64,000 bases of DNA from an uncultured delta proteobacterium (GCA_903907985.1 CAIVQG010000026.1:27689-91688), one strand, 5' to 3'; shown: positions 18,157 through 27,167, counted from the first letter of the stretch. Notes: generated by a model not told the origin, from the sequence alone. A program made the numbers and translations.

Positions 18157-19047
18157 ATGACCAGAGTGCTTGTTCTCGGGAGTAAGGGGATACTCGGCCA
18201 AATGGTTTTCCGTTTTTTGTCGAGATGTGATGGGGTAGATGTCGAGCACACTTGCCGTGCTCAAAAATCTGATCCTTCTTATTTTGATGTCGAAGATGGA
18301 CTTGGTAGATTATTCCAAATTATAGAACATTATGGTCCATTTGATTATTTTATAAATTGTATTGGAATAACGAGCAATGAAATTGACGAAACAAATTCAA
18401 AATCAGTGCAGCGGGCTATTTTGGTTAATTCGCTATTCCCACATGAACTTGCAGGTTTAGCCAGGGAGATCGGGGTGCGTGTTATTCATATATCTACGGA
18501 TGGTGTTTTTGCCAGAGATGCAGGTGAATGTATGGAGGACAGTCCTCAACAATGTTTTGACATTTATGGAAAAACTAAAAGCCTGGGCGAAGTAACTGAG
18601 ACTGGATTTGTGAATTTGCGCTGTTCAATTATTGGACCTGATGATATTAATAAAAAAGGATTGTTGGAATGGTTCTATAATCAACCTCAGGGAGCAGAGG
18701 TTTCTGGTTACACAAACCATTTGTGGAACGGGGTAACGACTCTTCAATTTGCAAAGTTATGTTATAAATTAATATTGAATGATTCCTTTGATGCGGTTCG
18801 TGATGAAGCACATGTCCATCATTTTTGTCCCAATCAGCCCTTATCTAAATTTGAACTGTTGCAATTATTTCAATCGATATTCAGACCGGATGTCAAAATT
18901 ACACCATTTACAGATCAGAAACAGCGGGTCTCCAGAATATTAGGTACGCGCTATTATAAACTGAAAAAATTATTTGATGAAGGACAAAATATACAAAATG
19001 CAATAAATGAATTAATAACAGAAATGAAAGATAGGAGAAAAAAATGA
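18157..19047 (+). CDS. RmlD-like NDP-sugar reductase (SDR)
   Basis: A 296-residue SDR of the dTDP-4-dehydrorhamnose-reductase superfamily. RVLVLGSKGILGQMVFRFLS (about 3-22) is the NAD(P)-binding loop. FINCIGITSNEIDET (about 67) and VIHISTDGVFARDAGECME (about 109-127) precede the catalytic YGKTK (about 137-141). The downstream 2-epimerase overlaps it by four bases, and such a pair occurs in the FnlB-FnlC (UDP-N-acetyl-L-fucosamine) and UDP-L-rhamnosamine pathways. In those, a 4,6-dehydratase of the FnlA type supplies the substrate; none was found here. A 4-keto-sugar reductase role is likely; the exact sugar is inferred only. Confidence 0.75.
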   Translation: MTRVLVLGSKGILGQMVFRFLSRCDGVDVEHTCRAQKSDPSYFDVEDGLGRLFQIIEHYGPFDYFINCIGITSNEIDETNSKSVQRAILVNSLFPHELAGLAREIGVRVIHISTDGVFARDAGECMEDSPQQCFDIYGKTKSLGEVTETGFVNLRCSIIGPDDINKKGLLEWFYNQPQGAEVSGYTNHLWNGVTTLQFAKLCYKLILNDSFDAVRDEAHVHHFCPNQPLSKFELLQLFQSIFRPDVKITPFTDQKQRVSRILGTRYYKLKKLFDEGQNIQNAINELITEMKDRRKK

Positions 19048-20228
19048 ATAAGAAGCGACTTGCTATTATCCTTGGAATAAGACCTGATGTTATTCGTGCC
19101 AGCCTAATCCTCAACTCGATTCGAACTACGAAGGAATTTGATGTGAAATTCATCTGGTCCGGCCAACATTATTCGGACAATTTAAAAGATGTCTTTTTTA
19201 GAGAGTTAGGTATAGCTCCCCCGGACATAGAGTTGGGTGCCGGAGGTAACACAGATGCGGAAACATCTGCTGCCGTGATTTCTCTGCTTTATCCTGTATT
19301 AAAAGAGATGCAGCCGGAGGCAGTGGTGTTTTTAGGGGACACAAATACGGTTATGGGTTGTTTAGCTGCTGCACAACTCAACATTCCCATCGTTCATATC
19401 GAGGGATGTATGCGGTCCTATGATTGGCGTATGCCGGAAGAAAAGTATCGAGGAACAATTGATCATTTATCCGATGTGATTTATACATATTTTGAAGAAT
19501 ATAAAAAGCAGGGTATTGCTGAAGGTCTCAATCCCAAGAGAATTGTTCTTGTCCAAAACTTGATTGTGGATGTTTTGAATGCTTACTATTTTGCAAAAAA
19601 AGATTTCTATGATAAAATGGCAACCGACGATTATTTTAGAAAACGCGGAATTGAACGCGGTCAATATTATTTAATGACATGCCATCGGCGCGAAAATGTT
19701 CACATTCGCGAATCTTTTGAGAATGTTTTGTCTTTGATCCGTGCGACAAATCGCAAAGTATATTTTCCGGCTAGTTATCGGACGCAGAAAGTACTTAAAG
19801 AATATGGATTGTCGCTTCCTGAAAACGTTATTATGGTTGATCCTATCGGGTACCAGGAAATGTTGTTATTGATGGTCAACTCCAGAGGAGTTATTACAGA
19901 TTCTGGTACTGTAGTTGAAGAGACATGTGTTTTGCAGGTGCCATCGCTGCAGATACGTAAGGCTACGGAACGCCCACAGGTGTATGATGCCGGTTCAAGT
20001 GTGAAATTCGATCCAAGCCGACCAGATCTATATCCTCATGATGAGCTATATAGAAAATTTGAAAATCTATATGGTAAGACATGGGAACACAATCTGGGCG
20101 ATGGCAAAGCTTCGGAACGCATAGTTAACGATTTATTAAATCGTCTCAGAAACGACGGATTTCACATGCACAAGCCAGAGGATTACCATTTGGAAATAAC
20201 ACGTTCTTATCGAGAAGATGGATTGTAA
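19044..20228 (+). CDS. UDP-GlcNAc 2-epimerase family enzyme (WecB/FnlC-like)
   Basis: A 394-residue enzyme of the non-hydrolysing UDP-HexNAc 2-epimerase family. LGIRPDVIRAS replaces the usual GTRPE loop. VVFLGDTNTVMGCLAAAQ (about 96), HIEGCMRSYDWRMPEEKYR (about 117-135, two catalytic Glu) and CHRRENVHIRESFENVL (about 213) are conserved. The UDP-binding loop reads TDSGTVVEE rather than SGGLQEE; SGT and the RxYDWRMPEE pattern recall FnlC/WbjD-type epimerases more than WecB. It is coupled (ATGA) to the RmlD-like gene. It probably inverts C2 of a UDP-N-acetyl-6-deoxyhexosamine, but UDP-ManNAc formation is possible. Confidence 0.78.
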   Translation: MNKKRLAIILGIRPDVIRASLILNSIRTTKEFDVKFIWSGQHYSDNLKDVFFRELGIAPPDIELGAGGNTDAETSAAVISLLYPVLKEMQPEAVVFLGDTNTVMGCLAAAQLNIPIVHIEGCMRSYDWRMPEEKYRGTIDHLSDVIYTYFEEYKKQGIAEGLNPKRIVLVQNLIVDVLNAYYFAKKDFYDKMATDDYFRKRGIERGQYYLMTCHRRENVHIRESFENVLSLIRATNRKVYFPASYRTQKVLKEYGLSLPENVIMVDPIGYQEMLLLMVNSRGVITDSGTVVEETCVLQVPSLQIRKATERPQVYDAGSSVKFDPSRPDLYPHDELYRKFENLYGKTWEHNLGDGKASERIVNDLLNRLRNDGFHMHKPEDYHLEITRSYREDGL

Positions 20229-20355
20229 TAAAATATACGTTCTTGAAGGATATTTATAACCTTGAGCAACATTATTTGTGCTGATAGCTCATTGGCCAGA
20301 AATGCTGCAAAGATAAGTCTGATCAGAACTTGATTTTTAAAGGGTACATATTTCG

Positions 20356-20775
20356 ATGATAGAAAGAATTACTCACAATGATAATCTCATGGCTATAATA
20401 GTGAGGAAAAACTTTAAAAAAGATGGAATATCATTTATTACTTCTAATGATTCTTCCCTTCAGTTAGGCTATATGAGCCATCCTGCCGGCCACATAATTA
20501 AGCCACATATGCATCATCCTGTTTATAGAGAGACAGTTGGCACTCAGGAGGTGTTGATCATTCAAAAAGGTCGGATTCGGATTGACTTCTATTCTTTTGA
20601 CAAGGAATATCTAGAAAGCAGAGAACTATCGGAAGGTGACGTAATATTGTTGGTCAGTTCCGGACACGGAATGACTACATTGGAACCTCTCACTATGATT
20701 GAGGTAAAGAACGGCCCTTACCGCCCGGAAGAAGACAAGGAGAAGTTCGAAGGGAAGCATCATGATACCCGTTAA
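20356..20775 (+). CDS. Cupin-domain protein, polysaccharide locus
   Basis: A 139-residue single cupin. HPAGHIIKPHMHHPVYRETV (about 41-60) supplies the first metal-binding motif with several His and a Glu. VLIIQKGRIRIDFY (about 64-77) and LSEGDVILLVSSGHGMTTLE (about 91-110) give the second motif with a His. It is not RmlC by motif. It overlaps the aminotransferase start by 14 bases, so it is probably co-translated with it. Function is unknown; cupins in such loci act as sugar isomerases or as small regulatory or auxiliary proteins. Confidence 0.65.
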   Translation: MIERITHNDNLMAIIVRKNFKKDGISFITSNDSSLQLGYMSHPAGHIIKPHMHHPVYRETVGTQEVLIIQKGRIRIDFYSFDKEYLESRELSEGDVILLVSSGHGMTTLEPLTMIEVKNGPYRPEEDKEKFEGKHHDTR

Positions 20776-21883
20776 CCAACCACTTCTAAATGGCCGTGAA
20801 AAAGAACTGCTCTGCGAGTGCATCGAGACTGGCTGGATTTCTTCTGATGGGCCATTTGTAAAAGAATTCGAGAATAAGTTTAGCAACTATATTGGTTCTG
20901 AATACGGAATAGCAGTATGCAACGGCACTGCTGCTATTGAAACAGCTTTATTTGCTGCTGGTATTAACTGTGGCGATGAAGTCATTATGCCCTCTTTCAC
21001 AATTATATCTTGTGCTTTAGCGGTTCTTCGTTTGCGGGCAGTACCAGTTCTTGTAGATGTTGAACCTGATACATGGAACATGAATACTGATCAAATTGAG
21101 GCACGAATAACGGGAAAAACCAAGGCTATTATGCCAGTACATATATATGGTCATCCTGTGGATATGGATCCTGTTTTAGAAATTGCAAAAAAAAATAATC
21201 TTCTGGTTATCGAGGATGCTGCGGAAGTTCATGGTGCGGAATATAAAGGAAATAAATGCGGTAGCCTCGGAAATATAAGCTCTTGGTCGTTTTATGCAAA
21301 TAAGATTATAACTACGGGCGAAGGCGGAATGGTTCTTACTTCAGATCCAAATATGGCAAAACGTGCTGCATCGTATCGGAATTTATCCTTTCGTTCCGAG
21401 AAAAGATTCTATCATACTGAAATGGGGTACAACTTCAGGATGACTAATATGCAAGCTGCCATTGGTATTGCACAAATGGATCGCATTGAGGAGTTTGTTC
21501 ACATAAAGAGGAGATTAGGAGAATATTATCGCAATAAACTTTCAGGATATAAGGGAATAAAATGTCAAGTAGAAAAACCATGGGCCAAAACAGTATATTG
21601 GATGTATTGTATAGAATTGGCAAAGGAAACAGGCCTTGATGCAGATTCCATGATGAAAGCACTAGCCAAAAAAAATATTGGAACACGGCCGTTTTTTTTT
21701 GGTTTACATGAACAACCAGTTTTAAAGGATCTAGGTTTATTTAAGGGAGAATGCTATCCGGTAACTGAGAGTATCTCACGTCAAGGTTTATATTTGCCAT
21801 CAGGGTTAACGCTTACGGAAAAACAGATAGACGAAGTGGCTGAAGCTGTTGGAGATATTATGTCGAATAGGACAGGAGTATGA
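20762..21883 (+). CDS. DegT/DnrJ/EryC1 aminotransferase, perosamine-synthase-like
   Basis: A 373-residue PLP-dependent sugar aminotransferase. The N-terminus (MIPVNQPLLNGREKELL then CIETGWISSDGPFVKEFE) closely resembles GDP-perosamine synthases (RfbE/Per). VIEDAAEVHGAEYKG (about 150) and SFYANKIITTGEGGM (about 178-192) follow; the Lys in ANK is the PLP Schiff-base residue. The related dehydratase ColD has His there, so this is an aminotransferase. It likely transfers an amino group from glutamate to C4 of a 4-keto-6-deoxy nucleotide sugar. A Gmd-like gene and Gmm are close by at 23146-24598, which would fit GDP-perosamine, but that Gmd homologue lacks a catalytic residue. Confidence 0.82.
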   Translation: MIPVNQPLLNGREKELLCECIETGWISSDGPFVKEFENKFSNYIGSEYGIAVCNGTAAIETALFAAGINCGDEVIMPSFTIISCALAVLRLRAVPVLVDVEPDTWNMNTDQIEARITGKTKAIMPVHIYGHPVDMDPVLEIAKKNNLLVIEDAAEVHGAEYKGNKCGSLGNISSWSFYANKIITTGEGGMVLTSDPNMAKRAASYRNLSFRSEKRFYHTEMGYNFRMTNMQAAIGIAQMDRIEEFVHIKRRLGEYYRNKLSGYKGIKCQVEKPWAKTVYWMYCIELAKETGLDADSMMKALAKKNIGTRPFFFGLHEQPVLKDLGLFKGECYPVTESISRQGLYLPSGLTLTEKQIDEVAEAVGDIMSNRTGV

Positions 21884-21937
21884 TTGCTGAAGCAGTTAAA
21901 GTGCCTCAATCTATAGAAAGGATATATACACAATACT

Positions 21938-23149
21938 ATGATGGAAATAATAAGATACACAAAATGCCGTCTTTGTGGATCCAGTGATTTGCGTGATGTG
22001 TTTTCTCTGGGTGAACAATATATTAATGACTTTGTGTTGCCCGAAAATATTGGTAAGGGATTGAAGGCGCCTCTTGATTTGATGGTGTGCGACAATTGTT
22101 CGCTATTACAGCTGCGCCATACTGCCCCGCAGGAATTACTATATGCCCGCCATTACTGGTACCGTTCAGGTATAACTTCTACTATGCGCTATGCGTTGCG
22201 AAATATTACGGAACAAGTAGAGGCGATGGTGCCTCTGCATGCAGGTGATGTAGTATTGGATATAGGTGCAAATGACGGCACAATGCTTGCCAGCTATACT
22301 TCGAAAGGTATCTACCGTGTTGGTTGTGAGCCGGCTAACAACTTGATTGAATTGTTGAAGAAAAACGCCGATTATGTGATGCATGATTTTTGGGATTATG
22401 ATCGCTACATGACACTTGCAGATCAATGGGGCTTCGGTAAGGCGAAAGTTATTACAGCTATCGGTATGTTCTACGATTTGGATGACCCTAATAAATTCAT
22501 CAAAGACGCTCAACGCGCTTTAGCTGATGATGGCATCTTCGTTGCTCAATTAATGTGTTTGACTCCTATGCTGAAAAATAATGATATAGGTAATATATGT
22601 CATGAACACTTGGAATACTATTCGCTTAATTCTCTGAAGTACTTATTTGAGTCGAATGGGCTTGAAATGTTTAAAGTTGAAGAAAACGATATAAATGGCG
22701 GAAGTTATCGAATTTTTGCCCGTCAGTATAAAGGTACGGGTATTTCCTTTGAAGAAAATATAACGCCGGATGCAATTATGGAATTTGCTGAGCGTATTGA
22801 TTATAATCGTGATCTTTGTGTGAAGTTTATCAAGGAACAGGTGTCACAAGGGAAAAAAGTTTATGTCTATGGTGCATCGACTAAGGGCAATGTGATTCTT
22901 CAATATTATGGATTGAATAATACCTTGATTACGGCTGCTGCCGAGCGCAGCCCCGAGAAATGGGGTAAATACACTATTGGTACTTGGATACCGATAGTGT
23001 CTGAAGAAGAGGCCAGAAAAGCTCAACCTGATTATTTTTTAGTATTGCCTTATGCTTTTTTCCCAGAATTTTATGAACGCGAAAAAGAATGGCGTTTGCA
23101 TGGCGGTAAGTTTATAGTTCCACTACCAGAGTTTAAAGTGGTGCCATGA
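21938..23149 (+). CDS. Zinc-binding sugar C-methyltransferase (second copy)
   Basis: A 403-residue member of the same C-methyltransferase family as the gene at 16883. The zinc site is CRLCG (about 10-14) and CDNCSLLQLRH (about 51-61). The SAM motif is VVLDIGANDGTMLASY (about 104-119). CHEHLEYYSLNSLKYLF (about 220) holds the catalytic His-Glu-His-Tyr region, and KKVYVYGASTKGNVILQYYG (about 306) opens the C-terminal domain. The paralogues are clearly different sequences, so each probably has its own substrate. Its Nudix and Gmd-like neighbours suggest a GDP-linked keto-sugar, as proposed for virenose in Coxiella. Confidence 0.83.
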   Translation: MMEIIRYTKCRLCGSSDLRDVFSLGEQYINDFVLPENIGKGLKAPLDLMVCDNCSLLQLRHTAPQELLYARHYWYRSGITSTMRYALRNITEQVEAMVPLHAGDVVLDIGANDGTMLASYTSKGIYRVGCEPANNLIELLKKNADYVMHDFWDYDRYMTLADQWGFGKAKVITAIGMFYDLDDPNKFIKDAQRALADDGIFVAQLMCLTPMLKNNDIGNICHEHLEYYSLNSLKYLFESNGLEMFKVEENDINGGSYRIFARQYKGTGISFEENITPDAIMEFAERIDYNRDLCVKFIKEQVSQGKKVYVYGASTKGNVILQYYGLNNTLITAAAERSPEKWGKYTIGTWIPIVSEEEARKAQPDYFLVLPYAFFPEFYEREKEWRLHGGKFIVPLPEFKVVP

Positions 23150-23592
23150 GTTTTATTCAGACTGAAACCTATAAGCAGATTATCGAAGTTTTACCAATTC
23201 TTTGCGTAGATGTAGTAATAAAGAGCGGGCAGGGCAAGTATTTATTAGTAAAACGTGAAAACGAACCCAAAAGAGGACACTGGTGGGTGATCGGTGGCAG
23301 GGTGCTGAAAGGAGAAACATGTGAAGAAGCTGCCTTTCGTAAGATTCGGGAAGAAGTTTCTCTAAATGCTAAGGCTGTTTATCCAATTGGCTTTTTTGAA
23401 TTGGTAACCGGCGTCCACCCTTTTGGACTGGAATTACAATACCATGCAGTTAGCATCGTTTATGAGACTTTAATTGATGATAGCCAGGAAGTTAAATTGG
23501 ATTCACAGAGTGTGGCATGGATTTATGCTTCAGAACTTCCCGAAGATTTCAATATCAAGTATTTTAATGCTTGCGAACTGGTAAAAAAATGA
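23146..23592 (+). CDS. gmm: GDP-mannose mannosyl hydrolase (Nudix)
   Basis: A 148-residue Nudix protein resembling Gmm/WcaH, which hydrolyses GDP-mannose or GDP-glucose to GDP and the free sugar. YLLVKRENEPKRGHWWVIGG is typical of Gmm, where GYWFVPGGRV is usual. The Nudix box is GGRVLKGETCEEAAFRKIRE followed by EVSL (about 47-70). It overlaps the C-methyltransferase stop (ATGA at 23146) and precedes a GDP-mannose dehydratase-like gene by 28 bases. It may keep GDP-mannose levels in check. Specificity is inferred from the family and the context. Confidence 0.8.
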   Translation: MSFIQTETYKQIIEVLPILCVDVVIKSGQGKYLLVKRENEPKRGHWWVIGGRVLKGETCEEAAFRKIREEVSLNAKAVYPIGFFELVTGVHPFGLELQYHAVSIVYETLIDDSQEVKLDSQSVAWIYASELPEDFNIKYFNACELVKK

Positions 23593-23620
23593 CCAGGGAT
23601 AATCACATATAAAGAGGATT

Positions 23621-24598
23621 ATGAAAAAAGCCTTAATACTAGGTGTGACAGGGCAGGACGGTAGTTATCTTGCGGAGATATTGCTTGAAAAGGGCTATGA
23701 AGTTCATGGAATGATTCGCCGTTCAGCGACTGGCAATACGCGAAATATAGATCACCTGATTCAAAACCCTGAACTGTTTAACAGTAGATTTTTCCTTTGT
23801 CGGGGTGATCTCTCAGATCCGACTTCACTTTACAGAATTATTAATTCTATCAGGCCGCACGAAATTTATAACGAAGCAGATCAGGATCATGTAGGATGGA
23901 GCTATGATATGGTCGGTTTCTCTGCAGATATAACAGGGGCAGCTGTTGGTAGAATTTTAGAAATCATCAGACAGGTTGATACATCTATGCGATACTTTCA
24001 GCCTTGCACCTCTAATATGTTTGGTAAGACTGCGAGCCTTAAACAAAATGAAACAACTCCTTTTAATCCACAGAGTCCATATGCGTGTGCTAAGGTAATG
24101 GCTTATTATCTTACCCGCTATTATCGGAATGCATTTGGAATATTTGCATCAAACGCTATTTTTTACAATCATGAGTCGCCCAGACGTATGCCGGAATATT
24201 TGACACGCAAAGTCACGCAGGCTGTAGCAAGAATATCCCGGGGCAGGCAAGACAATCTTGTTTTGGGTGACATGAATGCACGTATTGATTGGGGTTATGC
24301 TCGAGAATATATGGAGGCTGCTTGGCAGATAATGCAACTGGATATACCCGATGATTTTATTATTGCAACTGGTGAGGCACATTCAGTTAAAGAATGGGTT
24401 GAAGAAGCATTTGCCGTTGTAAGTCTGGAACCTGATAAATATGTAGCAACTGATCCTAAATTGCTCAGACCGACCAATACATCTACATTGGTGGGTGATA
24501 TTGAAAAGGCCGGCAAGACATTTAGATTTGAGCCAAAGGTTAAATTTAAAGAACTAGTCAAGATCATGGTTGAGGCTGACATGGAAAGAGAAAGTTAA
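23621..24598 (+). CDS. GDP-mannose 4,6-dehydratase-like SDR, atypical active site
   Basis: A 325-residue extended SDR clearly of the Gmd branch. GVTGQDGSYLAEILLEKGYE (about 8-27), MIRRSATGNTRNIDHL, SPYACAKVMAYY (catalytic Tyr154 and Lys158), NHESPRRMPEYLTRKV and DWGYAREYMEAAW are visible. Two features depart from Gmd. The usual STSELYG is CTSNMFG, so the residue 22 before the catalytic Tyr, which is Glu (the C5-proton base) in Gmd, is Asn132. The usual YNLAAQSHV is YNEADQDHV. It may therefore act on a related GDP-sugar or perform another reaction, such as epimerisation. AGAGGA precedes the ATG. Confidence 0.75.
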   Translation: MKKALILGVTGQDGSYLAEILLEKGYEVHGMIRRSATGNTRNIDHLIQNPELFNSRFFLCRGDLSDPTSLYRIINSIRPHEIYNEADQDHVGWSYDMVGFSADITGAAVGRILEIIRQVDTSMRYFQPCTSNMFGKTASLKQNETTPFNPQSPYACAKVMAYYLTRYYRNAFGIFASNAIFYNHESPRRMPEYLTRKVTQAVARISRGRQDNLVLGDMNARIDWGYAREYMEAAWQIMQLDIPDDFIIATGEAHSVKEWVEEAFAVVSLEPDKYVATDPKLLRPTNTSTLVGDIEKAGKTFRFEPKVKFKELVKIMVEADMERES

Positions 24599-24599
24599 A

Positions 24600-25667
24600 A
24601 TGCAAACAGAAACTAACGAAACAGAAAATTCATCCAGTAAAATAAAAATTTCCGTGTGTATAACTACTCGTAACCGTGACCGTTTTATCGGTGAGTCACT
24701 TGAAAGTGTCATATCTCAGGCTAATGATAATATTGAAATTGTCGTTGTTGACGGTGCATCCACGGATGATACTACGGAAGTCATACGGAAATATCAGCAA
24801 AAATTTAGAAATTTAATCTACTATCGCGGTGAAGAAAATTTTGGTGTCGATAAAGATATGGCAAAATGCATTGAGCTTTCGCGCGGAGAGTATTGCTGGT
24901 TATTTTCAGATGATGACATGCTTAAACCGGGGGCAATTAATAGAATTTTAAAAGAAATTGAATCAAAATATGAAATTTATCTATGCAATGTAACGGCATG
25001 CAGTCTTCAAATGCAACCCATATATGATAGATTTTGGCTTTCTGCCGATGTTAAAGATAGAGTTTTTAATCTTCATAATAAAAATGAGTTAATAGAATAC
25101 TGCAATAAAGCAAATTCAATCGGTGCACTCTTTAGTTTTTGGAGTTCGATTGTACTGCGTCGTGAAGAGTGGAATAAAACAGGGTTTCTTGATGAGTTTG
25201 ACGGATCAGCTTACGAGTCTGCTTCCGTGCTTCTTTCTTTTATTAAGCGAAAATGCAGGCTTAAGTACATTAGAAATTCTCTTATCTTATGGCGTAATGA
25301 CAATGAGAGTTTTCAAAATGAAGGAGGATTAGTAAAAAGATTTCTGCTTGATTTTGACGGCTATCTGCAACTGGCAGATAAATATTTCTCAGATGATAAA
25401 GACGAGAGAAATGCGTTTTTAAGGGTTATGACACGCGAACATCCATGGTATACAATAATTAATGTGACATCTTTTATCGACAGCCCCGAAGAATGGAGGA
25501 TGTTTAAAGATAAATTACTTAAGGTTGGTTATAACCACGGAATGGTTGATATTTGCTATGTTCTGGGAAGGTATAAAAATCTTGTGTCTTTGGCTGTCAA
25601 GATGAAACGAAAGATAGTTAAGAGCCCTACAATACGGAAAATTGCCTCATTATTATCTTGGAAGTAA
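24600..25667 (+). CDS. Family 2 glycosyltransferase
   Basis: A GT-A glycosyltransferase of about 355 residues. KISVCITTRNRDRFIGESLE (about 14-33), EIVVVDGASTDDTTEVIRKY (about 44-63) and FGVDKDMAKCIELSRGEYCW precede LFSDDDMLKPGA, the metal-binding motif (about 103-114). The start is ATG 24600, which overlaps the preceding stop; an earlier in-frame start at 24570 lies within that gene. The VDGASTDDT pattern resembles colanic-acid WcaA/WcaE-type transferases. The C-terminal 120 residues lack recognisable motifs. The transferred sugar is unknown. Confidence 0.83.
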   Translation: MQTETNETENSSSKIKISVCITTRNRDRFIGESLESVISQANDNIEIVVVDGASTDDTTEVIRKYQQKFRNLIYYRGEENFGVDKDMAKCIELSRGEYCWLFSDDDMLKPGAINRILKEIESKYEIYLCNVTACSLQMQPIYDRFWLSADVKDRVFNLHNKNELIEYCNKANSIGALFSFWSSIVLRREEWNKTGFLDEFDGSAYESASVLLSFIKRKCRLKYIRNSLILWRNDNESFQNEGGLVKRFLLDFDGYLQLADKYFSDDKDERNAFLRVMTREHPWYTIINVTSFIDSPEEWRMFKDKLLKVGYNHGMVDICYVLGRYKNLVSLAVKMKRKIVKSPTIRKIASLLSWK

Positions 25668-25824
25668 ATTAAATATTAAAAAATCTCTAAACTCTTTGTT
25701 CGAAAATTAATTTCTAGCTATTATAAGAGTGTTGGACAATTTAACTGTACGTGAGCAGCATTTCCATCAAACCTCGACTCCCATAAAAGACAAAGCGGCA
25801 TTAGCCATTAAGATATTTTTATAA

Positions 25825-27096
25825 ATGATACAGCTTTTTAACTACTTAATTGTTTCTAATATTTTTACAGGCGGATTTGTTTTTTCGACATTTTTGCCAT
25901 TTTCGTTTCAAATTGGTTACATTATTATAATATGCTTTTTGATTGCATATATTTTCTATTATCAAAATATAGTTATAAATTTCAATTTTCTGGTTATATT
26001 AATAGCTGTAACTTTTTTTTCTATTCTAAATGTATGCCTTGAAAACGTTTCCCTGCTTTTTGTGGCAAAACAGGTAATAGGCATTCTAATAACAGGAATT
26101 GCATATTATCTGTTAATTAAAGTAAATAATTGCGAAATTGAAAAGTTATTTAAAATTTATATTAAACTTGCTGTAATCGTGGCAGGCATCGGAATTTTTC
26201 AGGAAGTTAGTTTTTTAATAGGGTTCAAAAGTGGATATGATTACAGCAATATAATTAAGATGTGGGGATTTACGCCTACTGAATTTGGAATGTTGAGAGT
26301 TAACTCTATTTTCATGGAGCCATCTCATTTTGCAATTTCGATGGTTCCAGCTTTTTTTGTTTCAATAATAAGTATTTCTAGAAAAAACTATCTTAATTTA
26401 AATTCGCAGTGGGGAAGTGTAATAATCATTGTAAGTTATATTTTAACTTTTTCAGTATTTGCATACGTTGCAATCTTTATAAGTATTTTATTCATTTTTT
26501 TTAATGTTAATAACTTTAAAAAATTATTATTACCTTTGATAATATTACCTATATTTGTTTTTATTACATATAATATACCAGATATAAAAATGAGGGTTGA
26601 CGATACAATAGGAATTGGTACTGGTTCGATAAAACCAAGTAAAGCACATCTAAGTTCTTATTCGATAATTAGCAACGCTTTTATTTCTTATAAAAGTTTT
26701 ATTGATAATCCTTTGTTTGGTCGCGGTCTAGGCAGTCATCCAATGTCATATGATGAATTTATTGGTTCAGGTGTTTCTATTGGGGTTGGTTTAGAAGATG
26801 CTACGATTGTAAATAAAGATGATGCAGGTTCTCTTTTTCTCAGACTGGTTTCTGAAACAGGGCTATTCGGTATTATTGTTGTTCTTTATTTTTTGTTTGG
26901 ATTTCGCCTTAAAATGAGTGATAAAAATGAGTTACAGATAATAAACAACGCAATATTTATTTTGTTCATATTGCAATTATTCAAACAGGGGCATTATTTC
27001 TATAATGGATTGTTCTTCTTTATATGGGTGTATTATTTTGCATATAAGATTTCTAATAAGCCGAATTTATTTTGTTATCATAGCAATTCTATTTGA
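25825..27096 (+). CDS. wzy: O-antigen polymerase/ligase-like membrane protein
   Basis: A 423-residue, very AT-rich membrane protein with about ten to twelve predicted helices. It has a large periplasmic loop (about residues 255-335) containing NPLFGRGLGSHPMSYDEF, the short conserved segment of the Wzy_C/O-antigen ligase family. Arginine-rich positions in such loops are catalytic in known Wzy and WaaL proteins. It probably polymerises O-units on the periplasmic face; Wzy rather than WaaL is inferred from its place within the locus. The 157-base gap before it may hold a separate promoter, but I see no convincing one. Confidence 0.75.
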   Translation: MIQLFNYLIVSNIFTGGFVFSTFLPFSFQIGYIIIICFLIAYIFYYQNIVINFNFLVILIAVTFFSILNVCLENVSLLFVAKQVIGILITGIAYYLLIKVNNCEIEKLFKIYIKLAVIVAGIGIFQEVSFLIGFKSGYDYSNIIKMWGFTPTEFGMLRVNSIFMEPSHFAISMVPAFFVSIISISRKNYLNLNSQWGSVIIIVSYILTFSVFAYVAIFISILFIFFNVNNFKKLLLPLIILPIFVFITYNIPDIKMRVDDTIGIGTGSIKPSKAHLSSYSIISNAFISYKSFIDNPLFGRGLGSHPMSYDEFIGSGVSIGVGLEDATIVNKDDAGSLFLRLVSETGLFGIIVVLYFLFGFRLKMSDKNELQIINNAIFILFILQLFKQGHYFYNGLFFFIWVYYFAYKISNKPNLFCYHSNSI

Positions 27097-27167
27097 ATCT
27101 TTCTTGTGACAGGATTGTTTGATAATGCCTTTTTTCTAAATCCATCCAAGTGTTTTGGAGAAGACTA

